A stretch of 64,000 nucleotides of DNA from Gibbula magus (lineage: Eukaryota; Mollusca; Gastropoda; Trochida; Trochidae): contig OW388291.1 of the NCBI GenBank assembly GCA_936450465.1, forward strand, positions 75,415,936 to 75,479,935, in the 5' to 3' direction. Of the stretch, positions 45,384 to 56,788 are shown one piece after another; position 1 is the stretch's first letter; each line of letters begins with the position of its first letter. Position numbers and translations under genes: made by a program. The notes under the pieces were generated by a model. The model made no database searches and was not told the origin of the DNA. It saw only the letters and a list, made by a program, of their open reading frames with translations.

Positions 45384-47584
45384 CTTTCACGTCCAACTAT
45401 TAGAGAATACATCATGATATCAGACAGGTTTCACGTCCAACTATTAGAGAATACATCATGATATCAGACAGGTTTCACGTCCAACTATGAGAGAATACAT
45501 CATGATATCAGACAGGTTTCACGTCAAACTATGAGAGAATACATCATGATATCAGACAGGTTTCACGTCCAACTATTAGAGAATACATCATGATATCAGA
45601 GAGGTTTCACGTCCAACTATTAGAGAATACATCATGATATCAGACAGGTTTCATGTCCAACTATTAGAGAATACATCATGATATCAGACAGGTTTCACGT
45701 CCGACTATTAGAGAATACATCATGATATCAGACATGTTTCACGTTCAACTATTAGAGAATACATCATGATATCAGACAGGTTTCACGTCCAACTATTAGA
45801 GAATACATCATGATATCAGACAGGTTTCACGTCCAACTATTAGAGAATACATCATGATATCAGACAGGTTTCACGTCAAACTATTAGAGAATACATCATG
45901 ATATCAGACATGTTTCACGTCCAACTATTAGAGAATACATCATGATATCAGACAGGTTTCACGTCCAACTGTTAGAGAATACAGCATGATATCAGACAGG
46001 TTTCACGTCAAACTATTAGAGAATACATCATGATATCAGACAGGTTTCACGTTCAGCTATTAGAGAATACATCATGATATCAGACAGGTTTCACGTCCAA
46101 CTATTAGAGAATACATCATGATATCAGACAGGTTTCACGTCCAACTATTAGAGAATACATCATGATATCAGACAGGTTTCAAGTCCAACTATTAGATAAT
46201 ACATCATGATATCAGACATGTTTCACGTCCGACTATTAGAGAATACATCATGATATCAGACAGGTTTCACGTCCGACTATTAGAGAATACATCATGATAT
46301 CAGACATGTTTCACGTTCAACTATTAGAGAATACATCATGATATCAGAGAGGTTTCACGTCCAACTATTAGAGAATACATCATGATATCAGAGAGGTTTC
46401 ACGTCCAACTATTAGAGAATACATCATGATATCAGACAGGTTTCACGTCCGACTATTACAGAATACATCATGATATCAGACATGTTTCACGTTCAACTAT
46501 TAGAGAATACATCATGATATCAGACAGGTTTCACGTCCAACTATTAGAGAATACATCATGATATCAGACAGGTTTCACGTCCAACTATTAGAGAATACGT
46601 CATGATATCAGACATGTTTCACGTCCAACTATTAGAGAATACGTCATGATATCAGACATGTTTCACGTTCAACTGTTAGAGAATACATCATGATATCAGA
46701 CAGGTTTCACGTCCGACTATTAGAGAATACATCATGATATCAGACAGGTTTCACGTCCAACTATTAGATAATACATCATGATATCAGACAGGTTTCACGT
46801 CCAACTATTAGAGAATACATCATGATATCAGACAGGTTTCACGTTCAACTGTTAGAGAATACATCATGATATCAGACAGGTTTCACGTCCGACTATTAGA
46901 GAATACATCATGATATCAGACAGGTTTCACGTCCAACTATTAGAGAATACATCATGATATCAGACAGGTTTCACGTCCAACTATTAGAGAATACATCATG
47001 ATATCAGACAGGTTTCACGTCCAACTATTAGAGAATACATCATGATATCAGACAGGTTTCACGTCCAACTATTTGAGAATACATCATGATATCAGAGAGG
47101 TTTCACGTCCAACTATAAGAGAATACATCATGATATCAGACAGGTTTCATGTCCAACTATTAGAGAATACATCATGATATCAGACAGGTTTCACGTCCAA
47201 CTATTAGAGAATACATCATGATATCAGACAGGTTTCACGTCCAACTATTTGAGAATACATCATGATATCAGACAGGTTTCACGTCCAACTATTAGAGAAT
47301 ACATCATGATATCAGACAGGTTTCACGTCCGACTATTAGAGAATACATCATGATATCAGACAGGTTTCACGTCCGACTATTAGAGAATACATCATGATAT
47401 CAGACAGGTTTCACGTCCAACTATTAGAGAATACATCATGATATCAGACAGGTTTCACGTCCGACTATTAGAGAATACATCATGATATCAGACATGTTTC
47501 ACGTCCAACTATTAGAGAATACATCATGATATCAGACATGTTTCACGTCCAACTATTAGAGAATACATCATGATATCAGACATG
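45384..47584 (+). repeat. 44 bp minisatellite, about 50 copies
   Basis: Head-to-tail units of exactly 44 bases (GGTTTCACGTCCAACTATTA GAGAATACATCATGATATCA GACA, written in blocks) with very few indels. Variants: CAGG/CATG/GAGG at the junction, CCAAC/CCGAC/TTCAAC/TCAAAC, and ACATCA/ACGTCA. The unit contains TGATATCA and ATCATGAT palindromes. It has stops in frame (TAG, TGA) and 44 is not a multiple of three, so it is not protein-coding. Not CRISPR: there are no unique spacers. Confidence 0.97.
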
Positions 47585-49399
47585 TTCTACCTTGAACGTT
47601 AAGGTGTACAGATAGAGAATACTGTTCTCGACAAGTTCTTATGTTCCATGTTGTTCTTACTGAGAGATAAGGGTCGATCCTGAGGCGCCTGCTCGCCGTA
47701 AACAACAATAACTCTCCGTGTTTCGGAGAGGGAAGAGAGGAGAAAACAGCAGGGTGAAGAGAGAATTGGGGCTATAATCTAAAGGAGAGAGGTCGGGTTT
47801 CATGTCTCGGCCAGTTAATGCCATTGTTATTGTCAGATTGGAGGCTTCTGTTTACACCTAAATATAGAGTAATAAACATCGATTACAAGGAACATGAGAT
47901 ATGTCTGTAGGATTGCCGTGATGCTGAAGTTTTGTTTATTATGATTTGTCTAATCGTTGAGCCCTTGTCTTTTTTGTTGAGTAGTTTTTGTTTTGATTTA
48001 CTTGTCTTTCAAACAATAGTGATGGAAAGATTGCAGAGTTATCATTTTATAATGGTATTATCTGCCGATGTGCTATGATTATAATATTTACGACATTCCC
48101 CGTTGTTCTGAAAACACCATGTTGCTAGAAACGTGATAATATGATTAATATGTACCGACCGGATGTTACGGTCTTCATCTGATTTAATATACTGCGCTGG
48201 ACGTTACAGTGTAAGGTTTTTTCATTTATATGTGCTTTTTGAAAAAATGATAAAAATCGAAAATATTACTTTAAAATATTTAAAAAGTAAAATATGTTTT
48301 AAACGGAACAACTTTCTTCCAGTCGTTATAGAAGGGAAATAACTCTCTTAGTACTTTTTTGTTCATTAACGGTTAACGGAAAATAGTTATACACAAACAA
48401 GGATACCAAACTATTGTTGTAAAAGTATTACATCAAAAGGGGGTGTTTAATAAACATTTCTTTAGTCACTTATTAAGTATAAACCGAGCTCCGTTGGTTC
48501 ATAATTGGTGACAATATAACGCCAAGCAAAGAACATATGTATCAAATGCCAATATGCGACATTGATTCTTTCTTATTTGAATGGATAAAACGAAATAGAA
48601 TATTTTTTAAACAATTGTACATTCTGTAATGAAGATTACTATTTGAAACCAAACATTTTGATTTCGTACGTTACACGGTTAGATGGTGGTGGTTGTGTTA
48701 TATTTTACGTCTGCATCATCAATGGTATAGTAGTCACCCATCCTACAGACAGACAGCTGACAGGCGCTTTAAAACAACAACATTTACGGTTCGGTGCAAA
48801 CTGATCATGAGTTACTACTTGTTGTTGGTAGAACATACATGCCATTTGGTTTTCATTAAAGTTCACGTGTAATGCATTTCTCTCAACAATGACAGATTGA
48901 TTGAGAAGACGCTCTTTAAAATCATGAAACAGCAACACGATGTTCTATAAACACAATCTTACTTTGTATTTTAAAATGAAAGTTAACTGTGAAAAAAATT
49001 TTAAGAGTAGAGGACAGATTATTATTTGATCCTCTTGTCACAACAAAAACCTATGTTGTCTTTACAGTTCGTTACAAAGTTTACTCTACTTTGGTTTAAT
49101 CTGATGGGTGCTCCAATCTGACTGTGGGCTGTTCAATTATCTCTGTAGGGGAGACCTAATTATTCATCTACTAAGTGTCTGCTGGATGGGTCGTATGTCA
49201 GCTGCCTGTCTGCAGAATGGCAAATAATCGTCACTCCATGATACTGAGTTCTAACACAGTGTAGAAACAAAACCTTTGGAACTAAATACAGAATAAACTG
49301 TTCCATTTAGTGAAACGAGAGATGATGGTATTTAACGAGCAAAACGTGTTGTTGTTTTAGGTTAAGTTTTTTTATTGTTCGCAAATCTCTTTTACAAGA
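47585..49399. other. Intergenic, with a partial repeat fragment
   Basis: No gene. A stretch at about 48856-48902 ('gtaatgcatttctctcaacaatgacagattgat') is almost identical to the start of the duplicated segment at 49405. A GC-richer patch at 47650-47810 includes the small hairpin CTCTCCGTGTTTCGGAGAG. Confidence 0.5.
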
Positions 49400-50040
49400 A
49401 TATTAAAGTTCATGTGTAATGCATTTCTCTCAACAATGACAGATTGATACCTAGCTACGTACATTATATATCGGAATCAATTGAGCATAAAATCGAGACA
49501 ATATACACTTGTATATGACCATTTTAACAATGCCGCTATCAGCGCGGCGATCCGCTTTGAAAACAATCCTTGAGGCGTGACTGTGATTAGCCACAGAGGA
49601 GACCCGCTAGACAGCTTGTAAGCGGAGCCTTATTAATTAATGATAATTATCACTACCGCTAGGTGAATTTATGAAGTGTGTTACATCGCCAAAAACACAT
49701 GTTTATGCAATAGTTGTTACTTAGTTGGATATCTAAACATTCGATATATGGACAATTTAAATTGTTTTGTTGAATATTTGTTTGAGAAATTTTCAAACAA
49801 AACGTTGCGAATTTACTTTGAATTATGACTATCGCCGATAATAAGATATCTCCAGTGACGGCACAGGAGGTATCGCTTCAGGGACCAAACCCCTGCAGAT
49901 TTTCATTCTGCCCGCCGGGGCTAATTTAGGCGTTTTTTTAAAAAGCCGTAATTTATGGGCTGATTTCAGAAATTTATTATCGAACAATTGTCAAATTGAA
50001 ATCCTATTTTAAGGAATCCGAATGTTACCATATGGCATGA
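49400..50040 (+). repeat. Duplicated ~650 bp segment, copy 2
   Basis: Co-linear with 42640-43330, with several small indels; the CRE-type palindrome has changed to TGACGGCA. Same orientation, 6.8 kb apart. Confidence 0.8.
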
Positions 50041-50043
50041 CAT

Positions 50044-51480
50044 CTAACTAAGAATATTGTCACTCAGAATAAAAAAAAGGGAATAAAGAAAACGAATTGG
50101 CATATTGTTTTTGATTATTATTTCATTTTTATACAAAGCTTTCGACAGTGAACATGTCTTCAAATTATTTTGAAAACTATTCAATTTTAGAATATTTCCT
50201 GCAGCCTGCAAATGTAATATATTTATTAGCACATACAATCTTATGATGAAGCAGTATAGGGTTGTACTGAGTGGACAAAACTAAACAAGGAATTTTGTCC
50301 ATTTGAAATCATCAATATATCTGCTAATCCAATCCTGTAGTTTGTTCCCAAAGTGTTGGCTTTCCTCACATTCCCGATATACATGATAAATCCAGCCACC
50401 TCTTTACAGAACGATCATATTGTATTATCAATCACATTCTCAAGGGCTCTTTTCTTCAAAAAACAATTTCAAGTAAAAAAGCTTGAACTGCTAGTATTGT
50501 AATTTAAGACCCTTTTCGTTTCTGCTAAATAGAGAATAGATAAAAGGTTTTTTACCTTTCAAAACACTTATTTTGAGATAAAATTCCGCATTTGTGGCAT
50601 AACAGTAGTTTAGCTTTCTTAGACATGAGCTTATCACAGAACTTGGTTGAACATTTTGTTGTCATGAAATCCCTTTAAAAGGACTAACAAAGTCATTCGG
50701 ATGGATATAACTGTAGCCTTTTAAGATCTCTGTCCGTGCTTCAGGTAAAATATGGAACATGTATTGAAGGTCCAAGTACTCGTATGTACTTTATCCATAT
50801 TTATTTTTCAAATCCTCAAAAGAAAACAGGCCTTGCTCCCCAAATACGTTCTTACCTTACAATATTATTTTTTTAGTCCAGTGTTTAATTTAATGGTTTG
50901 GATATTGTATTGTAAGTTATCATTAACTCATTTGGGTTGAGATAGGATGATTTCATTGCTGTTATTATATCTTCTATATACATGTAGTATTTTTAATAAA
51001 TTAAGATTTACCGGCAATTAACACATATATCCAGAAATGGTTGTCAATTTCCACAATGTTCTATAAATGCTACCATATTTTAATCATATGTTACTGGAAA
51101 ATTACATGGATTGTTTTCATTTGATTATTAAGTTATAAATGAAATAAAAAGTAATAAAATACTTCAGATGGGTCTTTAAAATGTGCACCGATTTTCGCCA
51201 ATGTTTTAATCACACTCAGTTTACCAATTAATGTCAAACGTCTTTTCCTACAAGTTCCAAGTACTCTATTGCTTTCTTCAAATCTTTTTCTTGTTTCCAT
51301 TGCCTATACAACCTTTAAATCAGGAGTAAATGTTATTCCCAGAAAATTTAGAAAGGAAAAATTACAAAATCGTTGACCTGCCACTGAGATTCTTCTCACA
51401 AACGGACACAAAAGAAAACCTATTTTCTGGTCAATGGTGAATTGTTGCAATGCACAAAGAGAACATCACCTTGGGAAAAA
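50044..51480 (-). pseudogene. Degenerate LINE reverse-transcriptase relic (ORF2 3' part)
   Basis: Read right to left in shifting frames: around 51330-51190, FLGITFTPDL then RKRRLTLIGKLSVIKTLAK, the thumb-region motif (KFLGI...W-KRRNLTPLGKxxVIKTL) of invertebrate LINEs; around 50830-50660, FEDLKNKYGTS ... LQYMFHILPEA (family: FEDLKxKYN...FLQY); around 50250-50050, NKYI ... FEDMFTVE, the last conserved block (K-YIYxxRC...). Many stops and frameshifts. The catalytic FADD region is not visible and would lie further right if kept. Clade not determined. Confidence 0.62.
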
Positions 51481-53183
51481 ATTAACAAAATTAAATGCCG
51501 ATAGTTCTATCTTGATTGTTTATTTTCCATAGGGTACATGTAGGCCATCGGCCCATGGTATACATTTCAATGGTTCTATCATTCTCAACAAAGGTTCGAT
51601 AATTCATTTGCATTTTGGAAAATATTAATACTATGTTTTATGATTTGTTTTGTTTCGATCAGTTTCGTAGATATAATTAATTTATTTATAGACGTTTGAA
51701 ATACATGTACTTTAAACCATTTGATATGCATATATGTCTGGATTCCTCATATAATTAGAATTTCAGTGTTTCTCTTTGTCTCGGTATGTAATGCCCTGGG
51801 TTTGTTTATCAGTGACGTTTATTTTTAAGTTTTGCATTCCGCGCTTGTAAACTGTAAATGTAGAGAAATGATCACTCAAGTATGACAACCTCTAACGCTA
51901 TTTCAACACTTTATTTCGTAGGTCCTGTTGTTTTGGGGGGATTTTTTTTCACTTCTCTTCGATATTCGAACGAATTTCTCGTAACAAGCAGACAACAGCA
52001 ATGTCGACTCGGGTGAGATATTTTATGTCTCTTCATACTCTTTTTAAACTCTTAAAGGGTAGCCTTCATACGTTTGTACTGTGTATGAATATTAAAGTAT
52101 GTGTATTATAGGTATGAATGTATATTGGTATAAAGTATACAGGCAAAATGTGTAATATCGTTGAATCTAAATAATCTATAGTTTCTGAGCAGACGTTTGT
52201 TAATTCATATTTAATTCGAATGTTTTGCAACGATTATGAATTATTGCGGTCGTCGAATTTGGCTAAATTCTAGAAGAATTCGTTTTTAAAAAAAAAAAAA
52301 AAAGGTTTCAACACACACGAAAATATGACTATTATAATAAAATAGGGACTAATTTGATTTATTCAGTAATCAGGTCATATGCATTGTCTAAATGTTTATT
52401 TCACAATAGTACAGTCATATTGAGCAAAAATATGTGCTACATGTACAGTTTGGTACTTAGTAACTCAGACTTATGTAGCTGTAGTGTTGTCCAAATAAGT
52501 GGAAGATTGCATAGCAAAAATAAGATCATATTTGACACTTCGCCCTATGTTGTTTAACCTATACTGACTTTTAAAATAAACTTCCCACTCAATGTTAGGG
52601 CTTGTAAAAGACACGAAAGAATAATGCAGTTTTAGAATTAGTGGAATACCATATTGCATGTACATATATCATTCGTTCATGCAAAGAGTTGATCAAACCA
52701 CAGAACAACTAATAAAAAAGACAGTTACTAAACGTTCATGGCAATAGCCAGGTTTTAAAGTATGGAGTTTCCTTTGAACGTCAATAGAGTCACAGAAAGC
52801 TAAGCTCCTGTCCGCTATGTAAAAATAAACCTTTATCAAAATTATTCTTATAACTGACTGTAAACTATTATTAACAAGAGACATTTTGATGTTACAAAAT
52901 AGGGAACCCGTTCATTGTTTTAAAAAAGCAAATAATTAGCACTATGACGTAATTGAAATAATTGATACGTTGTACGTAACTGTTTGACGCGGGCAGATAT
53001 ATAATGTAATAGTGTAGATGATCGGACATGTCAGTCCTGGGTGACCAGAGTTGTTAATCAGATGGTGGGTCATCAAGTAAGACCCGGAAGGTAGTGAGAA
53101 GAGAAAAATAGAGCCATTGGCTCTGTAGTTCATCAGGTTTAAAACAATGAACTAAATACATTTCAAAATGTAAATTTTCAAGG
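51481..53183. other. Intergenic, nothing recognised
   Basis: AT-rich, with a 15-base A run near 52290 and short chance frames; it may include decayed upstream parts of the LINE, but I cannot support any. Confidence 0.45.
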
Positions 53184-53590
53184 ACTTGAGAAAAAGATGA
53201 AAATAGGCTTTTTAGATTATGACCCCTGTGACCCTATTTGAGGTCATGGGGTCACCAAATCTACAATTTAGAATCCCCATTGGGCAAGGAGTCTGCACGC
53301 AACCGTACAGCTCTCTAGACCGGATGGTACTGGAGAAGAAGATGAAAATAGGTTTTTAAAATTGTGACCCCTGCGACCCTATTTTGGGTCACAGGGTCAC
53401 CAAATCTACAAATTAGAATCCCCATTGGCCAAGGAGTCTGCACATACTTTTCAGCTCTCTAGAACAATTGGTTCTGGAGCAGGACACGAAAAGTCGAAAC
53501 GTTTACAGACGGACGGATTGACGGACGGACGTCGGACGCCATGCTATGTCATAAGCCCATTGGGCCTTTCAGGCGACTTATAGTCAACTT
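53184..53590 (+). repeat. Composite dispersed repeat: two ~150 bp units plus GGAC-rich tail
   Basis: Two similar units ('gaagatgaaaatagg...tgacccctg-gaccctattt-gggtca-ggggtcaccaaatctaca...agaatccccattggscaaggagtctgcac...agctctctaga') are followed by a (GACGGAC) tail and 'aagcccattgggcctttcaggcg'. Two-unit body plus simple-sequence tail suggests a non-autonomous dispersed element. It ends about 370 bp before the vanin-like start codon. Confidence 0.7.
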
Positions 53591-53961
53591 TAGTCAATCG
53601 TCAATGAATTATGCTTGCTATGCAAGTTTAAGCTGATATTTTGGATTTTCTACCAGATGGCTAGTTTACACGATCTCATGCCGAGCTATATTAGTTTCCA
53701 ACGTCTCATATCAAGCCTTTTCATTGGCTTATGTGTTCATAACAAAATTCAAAGTATCCGCCATTAGTACATGTTTTCCTGATGAAAGCCCCAGGGGTTT
53801 TGTGTGTACAGCATTTAAATAATCAACGCTGGTTGACCGAAATGAACAAGAACTATATGCTTAACATTAACTATCAACAAAGAAACGCGGAAAACAGATC
53901 GCATGACCTAAGGAGATAAGACAGCGATATCAAATAAAATACACGCCTAAACTACCAAACC

Positions 53962-54168
53962 ATGGAGGAAATGCTAGTCCACGTGTTGTTATTCCTGTCG
54001 TACACCTTCAGCCAGGCGAGCCTCCCTCCTTCCTACAGGGCCGCGGTGTATGAACACGCTGTTGAGGTGGTACCCCGGGGACAGGTTCTGTCTAGACCAC
54101 AGGCACTCGGACTCGCCCACAGGAACCTGGCTGTGTATGAGACGCAGACTCGCATAGCAGCTCAACGA
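53962..54168 (+). CDS. Vanin/biotinidase-like amidohydrolase, exon 1
   Basis: Start ATG lies in a strong context (AAACCATGG). The first ~19 residues (MEEMLVHVLLFLSYTFSQA) form a signal peptide, so the product is secreted or lumenal. It continues YRAAVYEHAVEVVP, the characteristic start of mature vanin/biotinidase proteins, and ends ...TRIAAQR at a phase-0 donor (CGA|GTACGT). The open frame continues past the donor for 20 meaningless codons to a stop. Joined to exon 2 it gives AAQR-GAQIIVFPEDG, the canonical family junction. Confidence 0.93.
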
Positions 54169-54832
54169 GTACGTAGAGACAGTTATATATATGTAGTGAC
54201 AGAACGGATATCTCTTGTAATAATGTAATTCGATAGCATTTCTTCGTTTGTGAGGTTATGTTAAACACCCTTTCGCTCTTCTTCGTTTATGTAACACTTC
54301 CGCTTCCTTCCTTGGGGAAGATCTAAATTGAATAATAGTATTTCTAGACTTTACTGAAATTGAAACCAAACCTCACATAGCAAACCAAAGGTCTCCGAAT
54401 TTCTCAAAATCTGCATTAGGACAGATGGCATTCCGTCTATAGGTGAAGCTTAGAGGAAAGATCAACTTACCGCAAGGTGAAAAACTGTAAGCAACTCTTA
54501 ATACGCCTGGGAAGTTCAAATAAAGCCTTTCCACTGTTATACTATCATTTTAACATTGTGTATTTCTATATCTATTTTGGGAGGAACTACAGATATTCTT
54601 GTTTCATATCAAGATCTCAACCCAATTATCTTCTGTGTACATTATATTCCGTTTAGCCAAATCCATGTTCAGCACATATATATGTATACTATAGATTGTC
54701 TTATTTCATACCAGGATCTGCTCTCTACTCTACTTTCTTTTAATCTAATCTACATGTATATATCATAGAAATTGTTTGTTTTTAGCGAAGTCTTCAGCAC
54801 AGTAACAAACCATATTACTTGTACACTGCCAG
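54169..54832. other. Intron of the vanin-like gene
   Basis: 664 bp phase-0 intron, GTACGT ... CACTGCCAG. AT-rich with no repeat recognised. Confidence 0.9.
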
Positions 54833-56107
54833 GGTGCCCAGATCATCGTGTTTCCCGAGGATGGTATCCATGGTATACATCTATCCCGAGATGCAGTTCG
54901 TCCCTTCCTGGAGTATATTCCAGATCCAAAACACGTCAACTGGGTACCATGTGACGACCCGACTAGATTCTCGCCCTCCGATATTCTCCAGACACTCAGT
55001 TGTATGGCCAAATCCAACATAATCTACCTAGTAGCGAACATGGGGGACAAGCAGCCTTGTCACAAGGGCTCGGACAACAACTGTACACACGGACATTACC
55101 AGTACAACACGGACGTCGCCTTTGACCCTTCCGGTCAGCTGATAGCCCGCTACCACAAGGTCAACCTGTACTATGAGTTTCAGTTCGATGCTGGCAAACC
55201 GGAAGCTATCACCTTTCAGACACCTTTCGGAGAGTTTGGAATGGTTACATGCTTTGATTTTCTGTTTGGGAATCCCCTCATCCCTCTCGTTCAGGAGAAA
55301 GGTATTGGAAACATCGTGGGACCCACTGCTTGGATGGACGTGCTACCTCTGTTGGCTGCTGTAGAGTTCCATTCCTCGTTTGCAATGGGTCTGGGCATCA
55401 ACTTCCTGACTGCTAATCTGCATCTTCCACAGGGTAAGTTCCAGGGCAGTGGAATCTGGACACCCTCCGGACCAGCAACCTACTACTACAGTACAACTCC
55501 AGGAAAGGGAAAACTTTTAATAGCAGATGTCAAAACTGTGGCGAGGAATAACCTTCTTCCACAATCAATGTTCCAGGGGAAAGACATCTTCTCTCAAGGG
55601 CGTGAATCCACCTTCAAATCTACACTTTGGAGAGATGAGTTCACATTTGTCCCTCTCCAGAAACCCTCTGGTCATGTCTCAGTTTGTGGTAATGCGCTAT
55701 GTTGCTCTCTGAACTACTCCATGGTCCCAAACAACAATGACTTCTACGCTTTCGGTGCTTTTGACGGACGACATGCCTATGACCTGAATCTCTACTACAA
55801 CTACCTCCAGGTCTGCACCCTGCTGAGGTGCGCCAACAGCTCGAGGTCTTCGTGTGGGTCATACACCAGAGAAGCGGGAACCATATTCACTAATATTGAG
55901 ATTACAGGAAACTTCTCCACCTCCTTCGTCTACCCAGAGATGTTACTTACCGACAACATCACCCTGAAACTAGCAGCAGGTCACGTGACTTACAAAGATG
56001 GCATCTTCTCCACCCTGAGTACACTTCCTCAACCGCTTCTGTCTGCGGCGATGTATGGGCGTGTGTTTGAGCGGGATGATCCTAGTTCAGATCTGGTTGG
56101 TAGATAA
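54833..56107 (+). CDS. Vanin/biotinidase-like amidohydrolase, exon 2 (terminal)
   Basis: One 1275 bp exon, stop TAA at 56105-56107; the full protein is 493 residues, near the ~510-540 of vertebrate VNN/BTD. It has the nitrilase-superfamily triad: Glu78 (VFPEDGIHG), Lys178 (ARYHKVNLYYE) and Cys209 (GMVTCFDFLF). Other family landmarks are QYNTDVAFDPSG, GPTAWMDVLP and AVEFHSSFAMG. Several Asn-X-Ser/Thr sites and many cysteines fit a secreted glycoprotein. No hydrophobic C-terminal tail for a GPI anchor is seen, unlike VNN1. Family members hydrolyse pantetheine to cysteamine and pantothenate, or biocytin to biotin; which substrate applies here cannot be read from the sequence. The frame is intact throughout. 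Confidence 0.95.
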   Translation, partial: GAQIIVFPEDGIHGIHLSRDAVRPFLEYIPDPKHVNWVPCDDPTRFSPSDILQTLSCMAKSNIIYLVANMGDKQPCHKGSDNNCTHGHYQYNTDVAFDPSGQLIARYHKVNLYYEFQFDAGKPEAITFQTPFGEFGMVTCFDFLFGNPLIPLVQEKGIGNIVGPTAWMDVLPLLAAVEFHSSFAMGLGINFLTANLHLPQGKFQGSGIWTPSGPATYYYSTTPGKGKLLIADVKTVARNNLLPQSMFQGKDIFSQGRESTFKSTLWRDEFTFVPLQKPSGHVSVCGNALCCSLNYSMVPNNNDFYAFGAFDGRHAYDLNLYYNYLQVCTLLRCANSSRSSCGSYTREAGTIFTNIEITGNFSTSFVYPEMLLTDNITLKLAAGHVTYKDGIFSTLSTLPQPLLSAAMYGRVFERDDPSSDLVGR

Positions 56108-56127
56108 CATGCATGTGCTGTGCTTTG

Positions 56128-56133
56128 AATAAA
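56128..56133 (+). terminator. Poly(A) signal of the vanin-like gene
   Basis: AATAAA lies 21 bases after the stop codon, giving a very short 3' UTR. It precedes the dispersed repeat that starts near 56172. Confidence 0.7.
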
Positions 56134-56171
56134 ATTATGATTCAGTGGCTAAAGGAATTAGTATTGTTTAT

Positions 56172-56788
56172 TATACCCCCGACCTAAAAAGGTCGTGGGT
56201 ATATAGTAATACCAATGATTCCGTCCGTCCGTCCGTCCGTCCGTCCGTCCGTCCTTCCGTTCGAAGACAATTTGTGTCCGATCGATTACAGAAAAACTAT
56301 TCATCCTCATCCTTTTCAAATATGGTACATGTCTTCTTCACCACTAGGAAAGTTGCAGTGCGAAGTTAAAACCGAAGTTGCGAATTTATGAATTTTTGGC
56401 GAATTTTTGTATTTTTTAACTTAGTCAAATTTTGAGCATTTTTTGTCCGATCGATTACAGAAAAACTATTCATCTCATCCTTCAAATTTGGCACATGTCT
56501 TCTTCACCAATAGGAGAGGTGCATTGCAAAATGTAACGCGATTTGGTGAATTTTTGAATTTTTGGCGATTTTTTTTATATGTTTTTACTTCATCATATTC
56601 ATAGCTAGAATGAATGAAGCTACTTCTGTGTTGTGATTTGTTGACTTCATCATTTTCATAATCTTAGCAAATACATTTCATAGCTTATCAATCCTTAGGT
56701 GTGCAGACACCTCTCTCTTTAAGTAAAATAAAAATGTCAAACTTTAACAGTCGGGGGTATTAGTGAGCCACGCTCACTTTTTTGCTTG
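56172..56788. mobile_element. Dispersed repeat with CCCCCGACC/GGTCG ends and CCGT microsatellite
   Basis: Left end is a hairpin (TACCCCCGACCT-AAAA-AGGTCGTGGGTA), followed by about eight CCGT units (56221-56252). Two ~175 bp subunits follow, each starting 'gtccgatcgattacagaaaaactattcat' and ending in 'gaatttttgaatttttggcga'-like text. Right end is GTCGGGGGTATTAGTGAGCCACGCTCAC. CCCCGAC and GTCGGGG form inverted ends, so a non-autonomous element is likely. It lies 64 bp past the vanin-like stop. Confidence 0.7.

Noticed and set aside
45145..45417. 90-codon frame next to the minisatellite
   Set aside because: No motif; ends inside the first repeat unit; no splice or promoter support.
45384..47584. 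CRISPR array
   Set aside because: Units are contiguous 44 bp repeats without unique spacers, in eukaryotic DNA.
54763..55020. Minus-strand frames over the vanin-like gene (also 55641-55862)
   Set aside because: Antisense shadows of the coding exon.
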